64,000 nt of DNA from Lachnospiraceae bacterium (GCA_023664705.1 JAMPFE010000002.1:136454-200453), one strand, 5' to 3'; shown: positions 17,652-28,002, counted from the stretch's first letter. Numbers and translations are program-made. Notes: a model not told the origin generated them from the letters alone.

Positions 17652-18737
17652 ATGAATAAACCTGAAAAGAAGAAAAAAAGCGGCAAATTAAACCTCATCA
17701 TATGCGGAGTCGCGTTTATCGTAATGGTAGTTTATCTGCTGTTTGTGGACAAGCTGGAAAACGTGCTGAACGCGCTGCGGAACATCAACCCGATTTTTCT
17801 CATTGTGTGTATTTTGTTTATGCTGGGCTACTGGCTGTGCGAGAGCGCGACCATTCACGTGATATTAAAATCTATGCACCCGAAAGCCCGCTTTTGGCAC
17901 ACGTGGCTGGACACCATCATCGGGCAGTATTTCAACTGCATAACGCCGTTCGCCTCGGGCGGGCAGCCCATGCAGGCTTACTATTTTGTGCAGTTCGGAG
18001 TGCCGCTGGGGGCGGGGCTTACGGCGCTGCTGTCGCGGTTTATCGTGTATCAGTTCGTGCTTACGGCATATTCCGTGTTTACGCTCATCGTGGGGTTCAA
18101 TCAATTCGGCGGCGACCTCTCGAAAAAGGGGCTTATGCCGTTCGTGCTCATCGGGTTCGTCATCAACACGGCGGTCATCGTATTTTTGCTGAGCATCGCG
18201 CTCTGGAAGAACGGCACGGTCAAAGCCGCGAACGCGGTGATAACGCTGCTCACGAAAATGCGTATCGTGAAAAACCCCATGCACTGGCGGCTTTATTTCA
18301 CGCGCGAGGTCAATAAATTTCACGAGAACTTCAAATTCCTGAAAAAGAACGTTTGGCTGATGATAAAAGCCTGCTTTTTCACGTTTATTCAGCTCACGCT
18401 GTATCTCAGCATTTCCTACGTGCTGTACCGCGGTTTCGGGCTGGAGGGCGAGAGCCTGTTAAAAATAATCTCCTATCAGGCGTATGTGCTGATGATCTCG
18501 TCGTTCATTCCGCTGCCCGGAGCTATGGGCGCGGCGGAGCTGGGCTACTCGGGCTTTTTCAAGGATATTTTCGGGGCGTATACGGGCGTTTCGACAATGC
18601 TGTGGCGCATCTTTACGTTCTATCTGCCGATACTGGTCGGTATGGGCTTTATGCTCACGCTGAAGAACAAAGGCATTGAGGCTCCCGATAACGTGAATAT
18701 GGAGCGGCTTTCCGCAAACGATACCGATGAAGAATAA
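17652..18737 (+). CDS. Lysylphosphatidylglycerol synthase TM region (UPF0104/flippase-like) protein
   Basis: A polytopic membrane protein of 361 residues resembling the N-terminal flippase domain of MprF without the aminoacyl-transferase half. Landmarks are YWLCESATIHVILK, CITPFASGGQPMQAY (the conserved GGxP motif) and IPLPGAMGAAELGYSGFF. Free-standing members are thought to move lipids across the membrane; the substrate is unknown. ATG 17652 follows the Lys-rich start MNKPEKKKK. prfC follows 20 bp later and may be cotranscribed. Confidence 0.85.
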   Translation: MNKPEKKKKSGKLNLIICGVAFIVMVVYLLFVDKLENVLNALRNINPIFLIVCILFMLGYWLCESATIHVILKSMHPKARFWHTWLDTIIGQYFNCITPFASGGQPMQAYYFVQFGVPLGAGLTALLSRFIVYQFVLTAYSVFTLIVGFNQFGGDLSKKGLMPFVLIGFVINTAVIVFLLSIALWKNGTVKAANAVITLLTKMRIVKNPMHWRLYFTREVNKFHENFKFLKKNVWLMIKACFFTFIQLTLYLSISYVLYRGFGLEGESLLKIISYQAYVLMISSFIPLPGAMGAAELGYSGFFKDIFGAYTGVSTMLWRIFTFYLPILVGMGFMLTLKNKGIEAPDNVNMERLSANDTDEE

Positions 18738-18756
18738 ATACAAAGGAAGATAACAA

Positions 18757-20361
18757 ATGGCTGATTTAAAGCACGAAATCGAAAGGCGGAGGACCTTCGC
18801 GATAATTTCCCACCCCGACGCTGGCAAGACCACGCTTACGGAGAAGTTTCTGCTGTACGGCGGGGCTATCACGCTGGCGGGGGCGGTCAAGGGCAAGAAA
18901 AACGCCCGCCACGCGACCTCCGACTGGATGGAGATAGAAAAGCAGCGCGGCATTTCCGTTACCTCGTCGGTCATGCAGTTCAACTACGAGGGCTACTGCA
19001 TCAACATTCTGGACACCCCGGGGCATCAGGACTTCTCCGAGGACACCTACCGCACGCTTATGGCTGCGGACTCGGCGGTCATGGTCATCGACGCGGCCAA
19101 GGGCGTCGAGAACCAGACGCGCAAGCTGTTCAAGGTCTGCACGCTGCGGAATATCCCGATTTTCACGTTCATCAACAAAATGGATCGTGAAAGCCGCAAT
19201 CCGTTCGACCTGCTGGAAGAGATCGAGAACGAGCTCGGCATAAAGACCTATCCCGTAAACTGGCCTATCGGTTCGGGAAAGGAGTTCAAGGGCGTTTACG
19301 ACCGCGAAAAGCGGCACATAATCTCGTTCGAGGCTAACAACGGCACGCGCGAGGTCGCGAAAACCGAGGTCGACCTCAACGACGAGAATCTCGCGGAGCT
19401 TATCGGGCAGACCAACCACAACACTCTCCGCGACGACGTGGAGCTGCTGGACGGCGCGTCCGAGGAGTTTGACGCGGCGCTCGTCAACAGCGGAAAGCTC
19501 TCGCCCGTGTTCTTCGGGTCGGCGCTCACGAACTTCGGCGTGGAGCCGTTCCTCGAGAACTTTTTGAAGATGACCACTCCCCCGCTGCCGCGCAATACCG
19601 AGGGCGGCGTTGTCGACCCGTTCGACGAGAGCTTCTCGGCGTTCATTTTCAAGATACAGGCGAATATGAACAAGGCACACCGCGACAGAATAGCGTTTAT
19701 GCGCATCGTAAGCGGCAGGTTCGACAAGGATATGGAGGTCCTGCACGTGCAGAATAACCGCGTAATGCGCCTGTCGCAGCCGCAGCAGATAATGGCGAAC
19801 GACCGCGAGGTCATCCAAGAGGCATACGCGGGCGACATTATGGGCGTGTTCGACCCGGGAGTTTTCTCTATCGGGGACACGGTCTGCGCTCCCAAGAGCA
19901 AGGTCATGTTCGAGGGGATACCGACGTTCGCTCCCGAGCATTTCGCGCGTATACGCCAGAAGGACACGCTGAAAAGAAAGCAGTTCATCAAGGGCACCAC
20001 GCAGATAGCTCAGGAGGGCGCGATACAGATATTCTCCGAGCCGCAGAGCGGCTTCGAGGAGGTCATCGTGGGAGTTGTCGGAGTGCTGCAGTTCGAGGTG
20101 CTGGAGTACCGCCTGAAAAACGAATACAACGTCGACATTATCCGCGAGGACCTGTCCTACGAATATATCCGCTGGATAACGAGCGAAAAGCACCTCTCGG
20201 GCGGTATCGACGTTCTTCGCAAGCTGATACTCACGTCCGACACCAAGCTCATTCAAGACGTCAAAGGCAACTATCTGCTGATATTCACGAGCGAGTGGAA
20301 CATCAAGTGGGCGCTCGACAAAAATGAGGGCTTGGAGCTCGCCGAGTTCAACAGGGACTAA
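18757..20361 (+). CDS. prfC: Peptide chain release factor 3
   Basis: RF3 is a translational GTPase that recycles RF1/RF2 from the ribosome after peptide release. The 534-residue protein has G1 SHPDAGKTT, switch-region GISVTSSVMQF, G3 LDTPGHQDFSEDT, G4 NKMDRES, and the RF3-specific C-terminal domain. ATG 18757 lies behind AAAGGAAG. Together with prfA the window carries two termination factors. Confidence 0.96.
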   Translation: MADLKHEIERRRTFAIISHPDAGKTTLTEKFLLYGGAITLAGAVKGKKNARHATSDWMEIEKQRGISVTSSVMQFNYEGYCINILDTPGHQDFSEDTYRTLMAADSAVMVIDAAKGVENQTRKLFKVCTLRNIPIFTFINKMDRESRNPFDLLEEIENELGIKTYPVNWPIGSGKEFKGVYDREKRHIISFEANNGTREVAKTEVDLNDENLAELIGQTNHNTLRDDVELLDGASEEFDAALVNSGKLSPVFFGSALTNFGVEPFLENFLKMTTPPLPRNTEGGVVDPFDESFSAFIFKIQANMNKAHRDRIAFMRIVSGRFDKDMEVLHVQNNRVMRLSQPQQIMANDREVIQEAYAGDIMGVFDPGVFSIGDTVCAPKSKVMFEGIPTFAPEHFARIRQKDTLKRKQFIKGTTQIAQEGAIQIFSEPQSGFEEVIVGVVGVLQFEVLEYRLKNEYNVDIIREDLSYEYIRWITSEKHLSGGIDVLRKLILTSDTKLIQDVKGNYLLIFTSEWNIKWALDKNEGLELAEFNRD

Positions 20362-20405
20362 ATCCCGACGGCGTTCCCCGAAAAATTGCCGAATACAATA
20401 AAAAA

Positions 20406-20441
20406 ATGCCGAATCCGACGACCGAATTCGGCATATTTTTT
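20406..20441 (+). terminator. Terminator after prfC
   Basis: ATGCCGAAT pairs with ATTCGGCAT across a short loop, followed by TTTTTT (to 20441). Confidence 0.85.
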
Positions 20442-20483
20442 GTCCCTTTTGAATTATAATTAAAGTACAAGCGAGGTGAGCCC

Positions 20484-21311
20484 GTGACTGTTTACATTGA
20501 CGTTCTGGTCATACTGAACCTGTACATAAATTACCTTCTGATAAGGTCGAGCGCGCTGGTCATGCGGCGGAGCGTTTCGGCGCGGCGGTGTCTGCTGGCG
20601 GCGGGCATAGGCGCGCTCGGAGCGCTCGTGATACTGCTGCCCGAGCTGCCGTTTATCGTTATCGTGTTGGAGAAATTCGCGCTCGGGGCGCTGATAACGT
20701 TCGCGGCGTTCGGCAGGCAAAAGCCCTCGGATTTCGCGGTGTGCGCGCTGTTTTTTCTGTTGGTGAGCGCCGTCTACGCGGGGCTTATGACCGCGCTCTG
20801 GACGTTCTGCGCGCCCTACGGGATGGTTTTCGGCAACGGCGTGGCATACTTCAACATTCCGCTGGGGGCTGTGGCGGCGTTTACGGCAGCGGCTTATTTC
20901 GCGGTAAGGCTGGTTCGGTATTTCGCGGACAGGCGGCTGCGGTGCGGCAGGATATGCTCCGTGACTATCTCGGCGAACGGCGCGGAAATTAAGCTGCGCG
21001 GGCTATGCGACACGGGCAACGGTCTCTGCGACATATTCACGGGAAAGCCCGTTATCGTCTGCAAATACGAAAAAATCGCGGAAATAACCCCGAAAAACGC
21101 GCGGGATTTCCTCGAGGGCACGCTTGACGAGAGCGGCGGGCTGCGGCTTATCCCGTGCAGAACGGTCGCCTCGGAGACGCTCATGCCGATTTTTAAGGCT
21201 GACGGGATAACCGTCGACGGCAAGGCCGCGGACGCGCTCGTGGGAGTGACGAAAAACCCGCTCGGAAGCGAAATTGACTGCATTTTTGACCCGAAAATAA
21301 TATCGATATAA
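20484..21311 (+). CDS. spoIIGA: Sigma-E processing peptidase SpoIIGA
   Basis: SpoIIGA is the membrane aspartic protease that removes the pro-sequence of sigma-E in the mother cell after SpoIIR signalling. The 275-residue protein has five predicted N-terminal membrane segments (starting [18 protein letters not shown]) and a protease domain with the catalytic CDTGNGLCD, Asp about residue 176. Start is GTG 20484 behind AGGTGA. A TATAAT at 20455-20460 lacks a good -35, as expected for a Spo0A-activated promoter, though I saw no clear 0A box. Confidence 0.95.
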   Translation: MTVYIDVLVILNLYINYLLIRSSALVMRRSVSARRCLLAAGIGALGALVILLPELPFIVIVLEKFALGALITFAAFGRQKPSDFAVCALFFLLVSAVYAGLMTALWTFCAPYGMVFGNGVAYFNIPLGAVAAFTAAAYFAVRLVRYFADRRLRCGRICSVTISANGAEIKLRGLCDTGNGLCDIFTGKPVIVCKYEKIAEITPKNARDFLEGTLDESGGLRLIPCRTVASETLMPIFKADGITVDGKAADALVGVTKNPLGSEIDCIFDPKIISI

Positions 21312-21327
21312 ATACGGAGGAACGGTT

Positions 21328-22047
21328 ATGCTGAAAAAATTTTTACGTCGGATAGGGCTTGCCCTTGACAAACTGCTGGCAAAAAAGGCGGAGAACTACG
21401 TCCACTACATAAACGGCTCGGAGCAGCTCCCCGCGCCGCTTACCAAGGAGGAAGAGGATGCGGCGTTCAAGCTGCTGGAGACCGATTTCGACAAGGCGCG
21501 GGATACGCTGATAGTTCACAATCTGCGGCTCGTCGTGTACATCGCCAAGAAGTTCGAGAACACGGGGATATGGCTCGAGGACCTGATCTCAATCGGCACC
21601 GTCGGGCTTATCAAGGCAGTCAACACGTTCAGCGTGGGCAAAAACATCAAGCTCGCGACCTACGCCTCGCGCTGCATAGAAAACGAGATACTGATGTATC
21701 TGCGCAAATACTCGCAGTACCGCTACGACATCTCTATCGACGAGCCGCTGAACGTCGATTGGGACGGCAACGAGCTGCTGCTCTCGGACGTCCTCGGCAC
21801 GGACAGCGACTGCGTAAATTCCCGCATCGAGGAGGAGGTCGAAAAGCAGCTCCTCCACGACGCCGTGAACCGCCTCGGCGCGCGAGAGAAGAAGATAATG
21901 GAAATGCGTTTCGGGCTGAACGGCTGCAAGGAAAAGACCCAAAAGGAGGTCGCCGACGAGATAGGCATCTCCCAGAGCTACATCTCGCGGCTTGAAAAGC
22001 GCATTATAAAGCAGCTCCGCGAGGAGCTTGAAAAGGTCTGCAACTGA
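21328..22047 (+). CDS. sigE: RNA polymerase sporulation sigma factor SigE (pro-form)
   Basis: Sigma-E drives early mother-cell transcription. The 239-residue protein keeps the amphipathic pro-sequence ([20 protein letters not shown]) and the conserved YYIGGSE-like cleavage region ([14 protein letters not shown]), then region 2 ([31 protein letters not shown]), region 3 with [16 protein letters not shown] and region 4 ending [12 protein letters not shown]. It is 16 bp after spoIIGA, the classic pair. The usual following gene sigG is absent here; glnN faces it instead. Confidence 0.97.
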   Translation: MLKKFLRRIGLALDKLLAKKAENYVHYINGSEQLPAPLTKEEEDAAFKLLETDFDKARDTLIVHNLRLVVYIAKKFENTGIWLEDLISIGTVGLIKAVNTFSVGKNIKLATYASRCIENEILMYLRKYSQYRYDISIDEPLNVDWDGNELLLSDVLGTDSDCVNSRIEEEVEKQLLHDAVNRLGAREKKIMEMRFGLNGCKEKTQKEVADEIGISQSYISRLEKRIIKQLREELEKVCN

Positions 22048-22057
22048 ACACGAAAAA

Positions 22058-22081
22058 GGGGCTGCCGAAAACGGCAGCCCC
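22058..22081 (-). terminator. Terminator of glnN
   Basis: GGGGCTGCCG and CGGCAGCCCC with an AAAA/TTTT loop. The minus-strand side has TTTTT, the plus side has none, so it terminates glnN rather than sigE. Confidence 0.8.
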
Positions 22082-22141
22082 GAAGAAAAGGGAGCGGGAT
22101 ATCACGGTCAAAGTCCGACAAACCGCCGCCCCTTGACCGTC

Positions 22142-24241
22142 TTATACGTTGAACAGCAGCTCGTCGTAGGTGGGGTACGGCCAGTACTCCTCGCCGACGA
22201 TAGTCTCCAGCTCGTCTGCAACCGCGCGCAGGCTCTGCATATCCGCGAAAACCTCGTCGTGATAGCAGCGCGCTTTTTCCTCCTCGTCCCCGATAGCCTG
22301 AGCCTTTACTATCGCGTCGGACAGCTCGTGAGCCTTGGCGTTGAGCGCCGCGGTAAGCTCGTTGACCTTCTTGGCAAGCTCAAGCTCCACGGTCGGCTCT
22401 ATGCCCATTGCCTTCTTGCTCGCGGCGATGTCGCAGACGTCCTTCGCGAACCGCATAACGGCGGGCAGTATCTCGGTCTTTGCCATATCCGCGGCGGTGA
22501 GCGCCTCGATATTGATGACCTTGGAGTAATTCTCGAACAGTATCTCCTGTCTCGCGTGCAGCTCGACCTCGCTGTATACGCCGAACTTCTTGAACAGCTC
22601 GACGTTCTTCGGCGCGGTAATGCACGGGAAAGCGTCCACGGCGGACTTCAAATTGAGCAGCCCGCGCTTTTCCGCCTCTGCGGGCCATTCGTCGCCGTAG
22701 CCGTTGCCGTTGAAGATAACGCGCTTATGCTCCTTAACGGTATTTACGATAAGGTCGTGGAGCGTCTCGTTGAACTTCTCGGGAGCGACGTCCTTCAGCA
22801 CCTCGTAAAATTCCGTAAGGGAGTTGGCGACGATGGTGTTCAAAATCGTGTTCGGACCCGCGATATTGAGGTTGGAGCCGACCATTCTGAACTCGAACTT
22901 GTTGCCCGTAAACGCGAACGGAGAGGTCCTGTTTCTGTCGGTGCTGTCCTTCGGGAACTCCGGCAGCGACGACACGCCCACGTTGAACATCTGCTTGCCC
23001 GCGCCCGTGTACTCCTTGCCCTCCACGAGAGCGTCAACGACCGCCTGCAGCTCCTCGCCGAGGAATATCGAGATGATAGCGGGGGGCGCCTCGTTCGCGC
23101 CGAGACGGTGGTCGTTGCCGGGGCTCGCCACGGACATTCTCAGCAGGTCGGAATACTCGTCAACCGCCTTGATTATCGCCGCAAGGAACGTCAAAAACTG
23201 CGCGTTCTGCATGGGCGAGCGCCCCGGATTGAGCAGGTTCTGCCCGTCGTCGGTGGACAAGCTCCAGTTGTCGTGCTTGCCCGAGCCGTTGATGCCCGCA
23301 AAAGGCTTCTCGTGCAGCAGGCAAACCAAGCCGTGCTCGAGAGCTATCTTCTTCATCAGCTCCATGGTGAGCTGGTTCTGGTCGGTCGCGAGGTTCGCGG
23401 GCGCGAATATCGGCGCGTTCTCGTGCTGCGAGGGCGCGACCTCGTTGTGCTTGGTCTTGGAAGTAATTCCCAGCCTCCACAAATGCTCGTCAAGGTCCTT
23501 CATATAATCGGCAACGCGCTCCTTTATCGAGCCGAAATAGTGATCCTCAAGCTCCTGCCCCTTGGGAGCGGGCGCGCCGAACAGCGTTCTGCCCGTAAAA
23601 ATGAGGTCTTTTCTCTTATCGTAGGTCTCCTTGTCGACAAGGAAATACTCCTGCTCCGCGCCGACGGTAGCCACAACGCGCTTTGTCGTCGTGTCGCCGA
23701 ACATACGGAGAATGCGCACAGCCGCGTCGGAAACCGCGTCCATGGAGCGCAGCAGCGGGGTTTTCTTGTCCAGAGCCTCGCCCGAATATGAATAAAACGC
23801 GGTCGGAATGTACAGCGAGCCCTCTTTTACAAACGCGTAGGACGTCGGGTCCCAAGCGGTGTAGCCGCGCGCCTCGAACGTCGCGCGAATACCGCCCGAC
23901 GGGAACGACGACGCGTCGGGCTCGCCCTTGATGAGCTCCTTTCCCGAGAACTCCATGATGACCGTGCCGTCGCCCATCGGCGAGATGAAGCTGTCGTGCT
24001 TCTCGGCGGTAATGCCCGTCATCGGCTGAAACCAGTGCGTGTAATGTGTCGCGCCTTTCTCGATCGCCCAATCCTTCATTGCCGAGGCGACCACGTCGGA
24101 TATCGAGCTGTCGAGCTCCTTGCCCTCGGCAATAGTCTTTTTCAGCGTCTTGAAAACGTTCTTCGGCAGGCGCTGCTTCATCGTCTCCTCGTTGAACACG
24201 TCGATGCCGAACTGGTCGACTACGTTAAATTTCTCTTCCAT
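22142..24241 (-). CDS. glnN: Type III glutamine synthetase
   Basis: GSIII makes glutamine from glutamate, ammonia and ATP and forms large dodecamers. The 699-residue length and signatures ([54 protein letters not shown], a Met/Asn-rich metal site and C-terminal [17 protein letters not shown]) separate it from the ~470-residue GSI. ATG 24241 follows GGAGGAAAG. It is monocistronic with its own promoter and a hairpin in the leader. Confidence 0.97.
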   Translation of the reverse strand: MEEKFNVVDQFGIDVFNEETMKQRLPKNVFKTLKKTIAEGKELDSSISDVVASAMKDWAIEKGATHYTHWFQPMTGITAEKHDSFISPMGDGTVIMEFSGKELIKGEPDASSFPSGGIRATFEARGYTAWDPTSYAFVKEGSLYIPTAFYSYSGEALDKKTPLLRSMDAVSDAAVRILRMFGDTTTKRVVATVGAEQEYFLVDKETYDKRKDLIFTGRTLFGAPAPKGQELEDHYFGSIKERVADYMKDLDEHLWRLGITSKTKHNEVAPSQHENAPIFAPANLATDQNQLTMELMKKIALEHGLVCLLHEKPFAGINGSGKHDNWSLSTDDGQNLLNPGRSPMQNAQFLTFLAAIIKAVDEYSDLLRMSVASPGNDHRLGANEAPPAIISIFLGEELQAVVDALVEGKEYTGAGKQMFNVGVSSLPEFPKDSTDRNRTSPFAFTGNKFEFRMVGSNLNIAGPNTILNTIVANSLTEFYEVLKDVAPEKFNETLHDLIVNTVKEHKRVIFNGNGYGDEWPAEAEKRGLLNLKSAVDAFPCITAPKNVELFKKFGVYSEVELHARQEILFENYSKVINIEALTAADMAKTEILPAVMRFAKDVCDIAASKKAMGIEPTVELELAKKVNELTAALNAKAHELSDAIVKAQAIGDEEEKARCYHDEVFADMQSLRAVADELETIVGEEYWPYPTYDELLFNV

Positions 24242-24268
24242 TGTCCCTTTCCTCCAAAAACAAAAATA

Positions 24269-24310
24269 AACGGCGTTTGAGCGCGGTTATCCCGTACCCG
24301 AAACGCCGTT
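24269..24310 (-). promoter_or_regulatory. Leader hairpin of glnN (possible attenuator)
   Basis: AACGGCGTTT (24269-24278) pairs with AAACGCCGTT (24301-24310) around a 22-nt loop. On the minus strand the stem is followed by a U-rich stretch (TTATTTTTGTTTT) and then the ribosome site. It begins about 10 nt after the predicted transcript start, the layout of a premature terminator. No known glutamine riboswitch motif was recognised. Confidence 0.5.
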
Positions 24311-24326
24311 GTTTCTTACAGTTATT

Positions 24327-24355
24327 ATTATAGCTCAAAACGCGCCTTTTGTCTA
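24327..24355 (-). promoter_or_regulatory. Promoter of glnN
   Basis: Minus strand TAGACA (24350-24355), 17-bp spacer, TATAAT (24327-24332). Between here and 24529 lies about 170 bp of AT-rich DNA in which I see no gene or clear structure. Confidence 0.75.
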
Positions 24356-24529
24356 TTGCTTTCCTGCACAAATCGCAAAATTATTTTCGGGCAATTTTAT
24401 GCACCTTGCACAACAATTTGCAACCTCTTGTCCGAAATAATTCTTTTTAAGTGCGTTTTCGGCAAAATATCGGCAAATTCTGCAAGTTGCGAACAACCGT
24501 CTTTCATAAAAACAAAGTTCAATCAAACG

Positions 24530-24558
24530 TTGCAAAATTTGCTGCATTGTGGTATAAT
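24530..24558 (+). promoter_or_regulatory. Promoter of the Fst-like toxin mRNA
   Basis: TTGCAA (24530-24535) and TATAAT (24553-24558), 17-bp spacer; transcript start expected near 24565. Confidence 0.75.
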
Positions 24559-24603
24559 ATCACTGCCGGCTTACACCGAGCCTTTAACGGGGGAGGTGAA
24601 ACC

Positions 24604-24696
24604 ATGGTGCATCTATTAAATCTGCTGATTTCCATCGAAGCGGGATTGATCGTCGAGATTATCCGCGAATGGCTTGATGGCGGCAACAACCGGTAA
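24604..24696 (+). CDS. Fst-like type I toxin peptide (30 residues)
   Basis: ATG 24604 follows the very strong ribosome site GGGGGAGGTGA. The peptide has a short start, one hydrophobic helix (about residues 4-19: LLNLLISIEAGLIVEI) and a charged tail containing REWLDGGNNR. From memory, Fst of plasmid pAD1 shares the same size, GL(I/V)-x-E-(M/I)I core and LD before a charged tail. Fst-family toxins insert in the membrane and stop growth. The locus architecture (direct repeats, convergent antisense RNA, shared terminator) matches par and supports the call more than the peptide alone. A longer frame from 24451 starts upstream of the promoter and is rejected. Confidence 0.8.
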   Translation: MVHLLNLLISIEAGLIVEIIREWLDGGNNR

Positions 24697-24728
24697 GCAA
24701 AGCCTGTTCCGTGCGCGCGTGCGTACAT

Positions 24729-24776
24729 AAAAAAGTCCCCCGGGTAAGATTTGACGGTCTCCCAGGGGCATTTTTT
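24729..24776 (+). terminator. Two-sided terminator shared by toxin mRNA and antisense RNA
   Basis: CCCCCGGG (24737-24744) pairs with CCCAGGGG (24761-24768, one C-A mismatch), loop of 16 nt. AAAAAA lies before and TTTTTT after, so it works in both directions. Confidence 0.82.
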
Positions 24777-24809
24777 ACCATGGATGCTAAATCTGCTGAA
24801 TTTATCTCC
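24729..24809 (-). ncRNA. Antisense RNA antitoxin of the Fst-like locus (RNA II type)
   Basis: A minus-strand promoter should start an RNA near 24809 that ends in the shared terminator, about 80 nt. Its first half is the complement of two segments repeated in the toxin mRNA: ACCATGG (24777-24783, also 24601-24607 over the toxin start codon) and TAAATCTGCTGA (24788-24799, also 24617-24628 in the toxin gene). Binding would cover the toxin start codon, as DRa/DRb pairing does in par of pAD1. No open frame is seen in it. Confidence 0.78.
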
Positions 24810-24815
24810 ATTTAT

Positions 24816-24844
24816 ATTATATCACAAGAATTTTGATTTGTCAA
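24816..24844 (-). promoter_or_regulatory. Promoter of the antisense RNA
   Basis: Minus strand TTGACA (24839-24844), 17-bp spacer, TATAAT (24816-24821): a full consensus promoter, better than that of the toxin, as expected for an abundant unstable antitoxin. Confidence 0.85.
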
Positions 24845-24866
24845 GCGCTCTGCCCAAAAAATTGCC

Positions 24867-26021
24867 TTATTTCGCAAACATATCCTTTATCTTGTCAAAG
24901 AACGACTTGCGCTTTTCGTAGTTCTTTTCCTCGAGGGTGTCCTCGAACGCCTGCAGCGCCTCCTTCTGCTTCTTGCTGAGGTTTTTCGGCACCTCGACGT
25001 TTATTTTGACCATCTGGTCTCCCCTGTCGCCCTCGGAGCGCTGGAGCTTCTGAACGCCCTTGCCGCGGAGCCTGAACACAGTCCCCGGCTGTGTTCCCGC
25101 GGGGACGTTGTAGCTCACCTTGCCGTCGATAGTCGGCACCTCTATCTCCGCGCCGAGCGCCGCCTGCGAGTAAGTAATCGGAAAATCTATCCAGATATTG
25201 TAATCCTCGCGCTCGAAAACGGGGTCCTTGCGCACGGAAATGCGCACCTTAAGGTCGCCGCGGGAGCCGCCGTTCGTGCCCACGCTGCCCTGTCCGCGGA
25301 CGTTGAGTGTCATTCCGTCGTCGATACCCGCGGGCACCTTAACGGAAACGGTTTTCTTCATCGTCGTCTTTCCGCTGCCGCCGCACTTTGCGCACGGGCT
25401 TTCGATTATCTTGCCCTTGCCGCCGCACTTCGAGCAAGGTCTCTGCGACTGCATCATGCCGAACATACTGCGCTGCTGAACGGTAACATATCCCCTGCCC
25501 TTGCAGTCCGGGCAGGTCTTTGTGCCGGTGCCCGCCTTTGCGCCCGTTCCTCCGCAGTCGGGGCAGTCCTCGGTGCGGTTTATCGTAATGTCGTGCGAAA
25601 CGCCCTTGCAAGCCTCCATAAAGCCTATCTCCAGCTGCACGGCAATATCCGCGCCGCGCCGCGGAGCGTTGGGATTTGACGCGCGCGCGCCGCCGAAGCC
25701 GCCCATGCCGCCGCCGAAAATATCCGCGAAAATATCCCCCAGGTCCACGCCCTCGAAGCCGCCCGTGAAGTTTGCTCCGCCGCCGTAGCTCGGGTCGACG
25801 CCCGCGTGACCGAACTGGTCGTATTTCGCGCGCTTTTCGGGGTCGCTGAGCACCTGATTGGCCTCGTTGACCTCCTTGAACTTCGCCTCCGCCTCGGGGT
25901 CGTCGGGATTCAGGTCGGGGTGATACTGCTTGGCGAGCTTTCGGTACGCCTTTTTTATCTCGGCGTCGGAAGCTCCCTTTTGGAGCCCCAGAACCTCGTA
26001 GTAATCTCTTTTCTCTGCCAT
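24867..26021 (-). CDS. dnaJ: Chaperone DnaJ
   Basis: The 384-residue Hsp40 stimulates DnaK ATPase and presents substrates. J domain with the HPD triad ([11 protein letters not shown]), Gly-rich linker ([10 protein letters not shown]), four zinc repeats ([32 protein letters not shown]) and substrate-binding C-terminal domains. Last gene of the hrcA operon; 85 bp separate it from dnaK and hold a hairpin. Confidence 0.97.
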   Translation of the reverse strand: MAEKRDYYEVLGLQKGASDAEIKKAYRKLAKQYHPDLNPDDPEAEAKFKEVNEANQVLSDPEKRAKYDQFGHAGVDPSYGGGANFTGGFEGVDLGDIFADIFGGGMGGFGGARASNPNAPRRGADIAVQLEIGFMEACKGVSHDITINRTEDCPDCGGTGAKAGTGTKTCPDCKGRGYVTVQQRSMFGMMQSQRPCSKCGGKGKIIESPCAKCGGSGKTTMKKTVSVKVPAGIDDGMTLNVRGQGSVGTNGGSRGDLKVRISVRKDPVFEREDYNIWIDFPITYSQAALGAEIEVPTIDGKVSYNVPAGTQPGTVFRLRGKGVQKLQRSEGDRGDQMVKINVEVPKNLSKKQKEALQAFEDTLEEKNYEKRKSFFDKIKDMFAK

Positions 26022-26063
26022 AACCTATCCTCTATTCTATGTTGATGACCTCAATACGGCAAA

Positions 26064-26089
26064 TACACCGCGCGATTTCACGCGGTGTA
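26064..26089 (-). other. Hairpin between dnaK and dnaJ
   Basis: TACACCGCG (26064-26072) pairs perfectly with CGCGGTGTA (26081-26089), loop of 8 nt. It lacks a U run, so it is more likely a processing or stability element setting dnaK over dnaJ levels than a terminator. Confidence 0.6.
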
Positions 26090-26106
26090 CAGCCAAAATC
26101 GAATGA

Positions 26107-27933
26107 TCACTTCTCTGTGAACTCCACGTCGACAGCGCCGTCGCCGCCGTTGTCGTCGTCGGAAGAGCCTCCCGCGGAGCCCGCGGCATTGGGGTCGCCG
26201 CCGTTCGCCTGATAAACCTTGCTCGCGACCTCGTAGAACGCGGTCTGGAGCTCCTCCTTGGCTTTCTTTATCGCCTCGATATCCGTGCCCTTAAGAGCCT
26301 CCTCAAGCGCCGCTATCTTCGGCTCGACCTTCTCCTTGTCCTCGGCAGTCACCTTGTCGCCGAAATCCGCCATGGACTTCTTCATCTGGTAAACCATGGA
26401 GTCCGCCTCGTTGCGCGTGTCAACGTCCTCCTTGCGCTTCTTGTCCTCGGCAGCGAACGCCTCCGCCTCCTTGACCGCCTTGTCGATATCCTCCTTGCTC
26501 ATGTTCGTGGAGGCGGTAATGGAGATATGCTGCTCCTTGCCCGTGCCGAGGTCCTTAGCGGATACGTTCACAATGCCGTTCGCGTCGATGTCGAACGTTA
26601 CCTCTATCTGCGGTATGCCGCGCGGCGCGGGAGCGATGCCGTCCAGACGGAAGTTGCCGATTGACTTGTTGTCCTTCGCGAAATCGCGCTCGCCCTGCAA
26701 AACGTTTACGTCAACGGAGGGCTGATTGTCCGCGTAGGTCGTGAACACTCTGCTCTCCTTGGTCGGAATGGTGGTGTTGCGCGCTATCATTTTCGTGCAT
26801 ACGCCGCCCGCCGTCTCGATGCCGAGCGACAGCGGAGTTACGTCCAGCAGCACTATGCCGCCGACCTCCTTATTTAATACGCCGCCCTGAATGGAAGCGC
26901 CTATAGCCACGCACTCGTCGGGGTTTATGCCCTTGAACGGATCCTTGCCGAGGAAGCTCTTTACCGCGTCCTGAACGGCGGGTATTCTCGTGGAGCCGCC
27001 CACCAGCAGTATCTTGTGTATCTCGTTCTTCTCGAGACCCGAATCGGAGATAGCCTGCTTCAGCGGACCCATGGTAGCCTCTACCAGATCGGAGGTAAGG
27101 TCGTTGAATTTCGCCCTCGAAAGCGCTACGTTAAGGTGCTTCGGACCGTTCGCGTCCGCCGTGATATACGGAATGGAAATATTTACCGTCGTGGAGTTGG
27201 AGAGCGCTATCTTCGCCTTTTCCGCCTCGTCCTTAAGCCTCTGCATCGCGAATTTGTCGTTGATGAGGTCAATACCGTCGGACTTCTTGAACTCATCTCT
27301 CAAAAAGTCGATGATACGCTGGTCGAAATCGTCGCCGCCGAGGTGGTTGTTGCCCGCGGTCGCGAGAACCTCCTGAACGCCGTCGCCGATATTGATAACG
27401 GAAACGTCGAACGTGCCGCCGCCGAGGTCGTACACAACGATGTTCTGGTCCTCCTCCTTGTCAACGCCGTAAGCCAGCGCGGCAGCCGTCGGCTCGTTGA
27501 TGATGCGCTGAACGTTCAAGCCCGCTATCTGCCCCGCGTCCTTTGTCGCTTGACGCTGGCTGTCGGTGAAATACGCGGGAACGGTGATTACCGCGTCGGT
27601 GACTTTCTCCCCGAGATAAGCCTCCGCGTCGCCCTTGAGCTTCTGCAAAATCATCGCGGAAATTTCCTGCGGCGTGTACTTCTTGCCGTCGATGTCGACC
27701 TTATGGTCGCTGCCCATGTGTCTCTTGATAGAGATGACGGTCTTGTCGGGGTTCTGAACGGCTTGGTTCTTCGCGAGCTGCCCCACAAGGCGCTCGCCGT
27801 CCTTCGTGAACGCAACGACCGACGGAGTGGTTCTGCTGCCCTCGGAATTTGTGATAACAACGGGCTCGCCGCCCTCGATAACGGATACGCAGCTGTTTGT
27901 CGTACCCAAGTCTATACCAATGATTTTAGCCAT
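26107..27933 (-). CDS. dnaK: Chaperone DnaK (Hsp70)
   Basis: The 608-residue Hsp70 has [11 protein letters not shown] (phosphate 1), [12 protein letters not shown] (phosphate 2), [12 protein letters not shown] (adenosine loop), the linker-like [18 protein letters not shown] and a substrate-binding lid with Gly/Asp-rich tail ending DVEFTEK. Binds unfolded peptides in an ATP cycle with GrpE and DnaJ from the same operon. Confidence 0.98.
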   Translation of the reverse strand: MAKIIGIDLGTTNSCVSVIEGGEPVVITNSEGSRTTPSVVAFTKDGERLVGQLAKNQAVQNPDKTVISIKRHMGSDHKVDIDGKKYTPQEISAMILQKLKGDAEAYLGEKVTDAVITVPAYFTDSQRQATKDAGQIAGLNVQRIINEPTAAALAYGVDKEEDQNIVVYDLGGGTFDVSVINIGDGVQEVLATAGNNHLGGDDFDQRIIDFLRDEFKKSDGIDLINDKFAMQRLKDEAEKAKIALSNSTTVNISIPYITADANGPKHLNVALSRAKFNDLTSDLVEATMGPLKQAISDSGLEKNEIHKILLVGGSTRIPAVQDAVKSFLGKDPFKGINPDECVAIGASIQGGVLNKEVGGIVLLDVTPLSLGIETAGGVCTKMIARNTTIPTKESRVFTTYADNQPSVDVNVLQGERDFAKDNKSIGNFRLDGIAPAPRGIPQIEVTFDIDANGIVNVSAKDLGTGKEQHISITASTNMSKEDIDKAVKEAEAFAAEDKKRKEDVDTRNEADSMVYQMKKSMADFGDKVTAEDKEKVEPKIAALEEALKGTDIEAIKKAKEELQTAFYEVASKVYQANGGDPNAAGSAGGSSDDDNGGDGAVDVEFTEK

Positions 27934-28002
27934 AATCTATTCCTCCTGTATCGTGTTTGTTTAGCTTATTATATTTATAATCCGACGCTTTTGTACATCG
28001 GA

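Noticed and set aside
24356..24529. Another copy of the phased-GCAG repeat upstream of the Fst-like locus
   Set aside because: TGCA words are frequent but their spacing is irregular and the AT-rich tail is missing.
24451..24696. An 81-codon frame containing the Fst-like peptide
   Set aside because: It starts upstream of the -10 box of the toxin promoter; only the last 30 codons lie behind a ribosome site.
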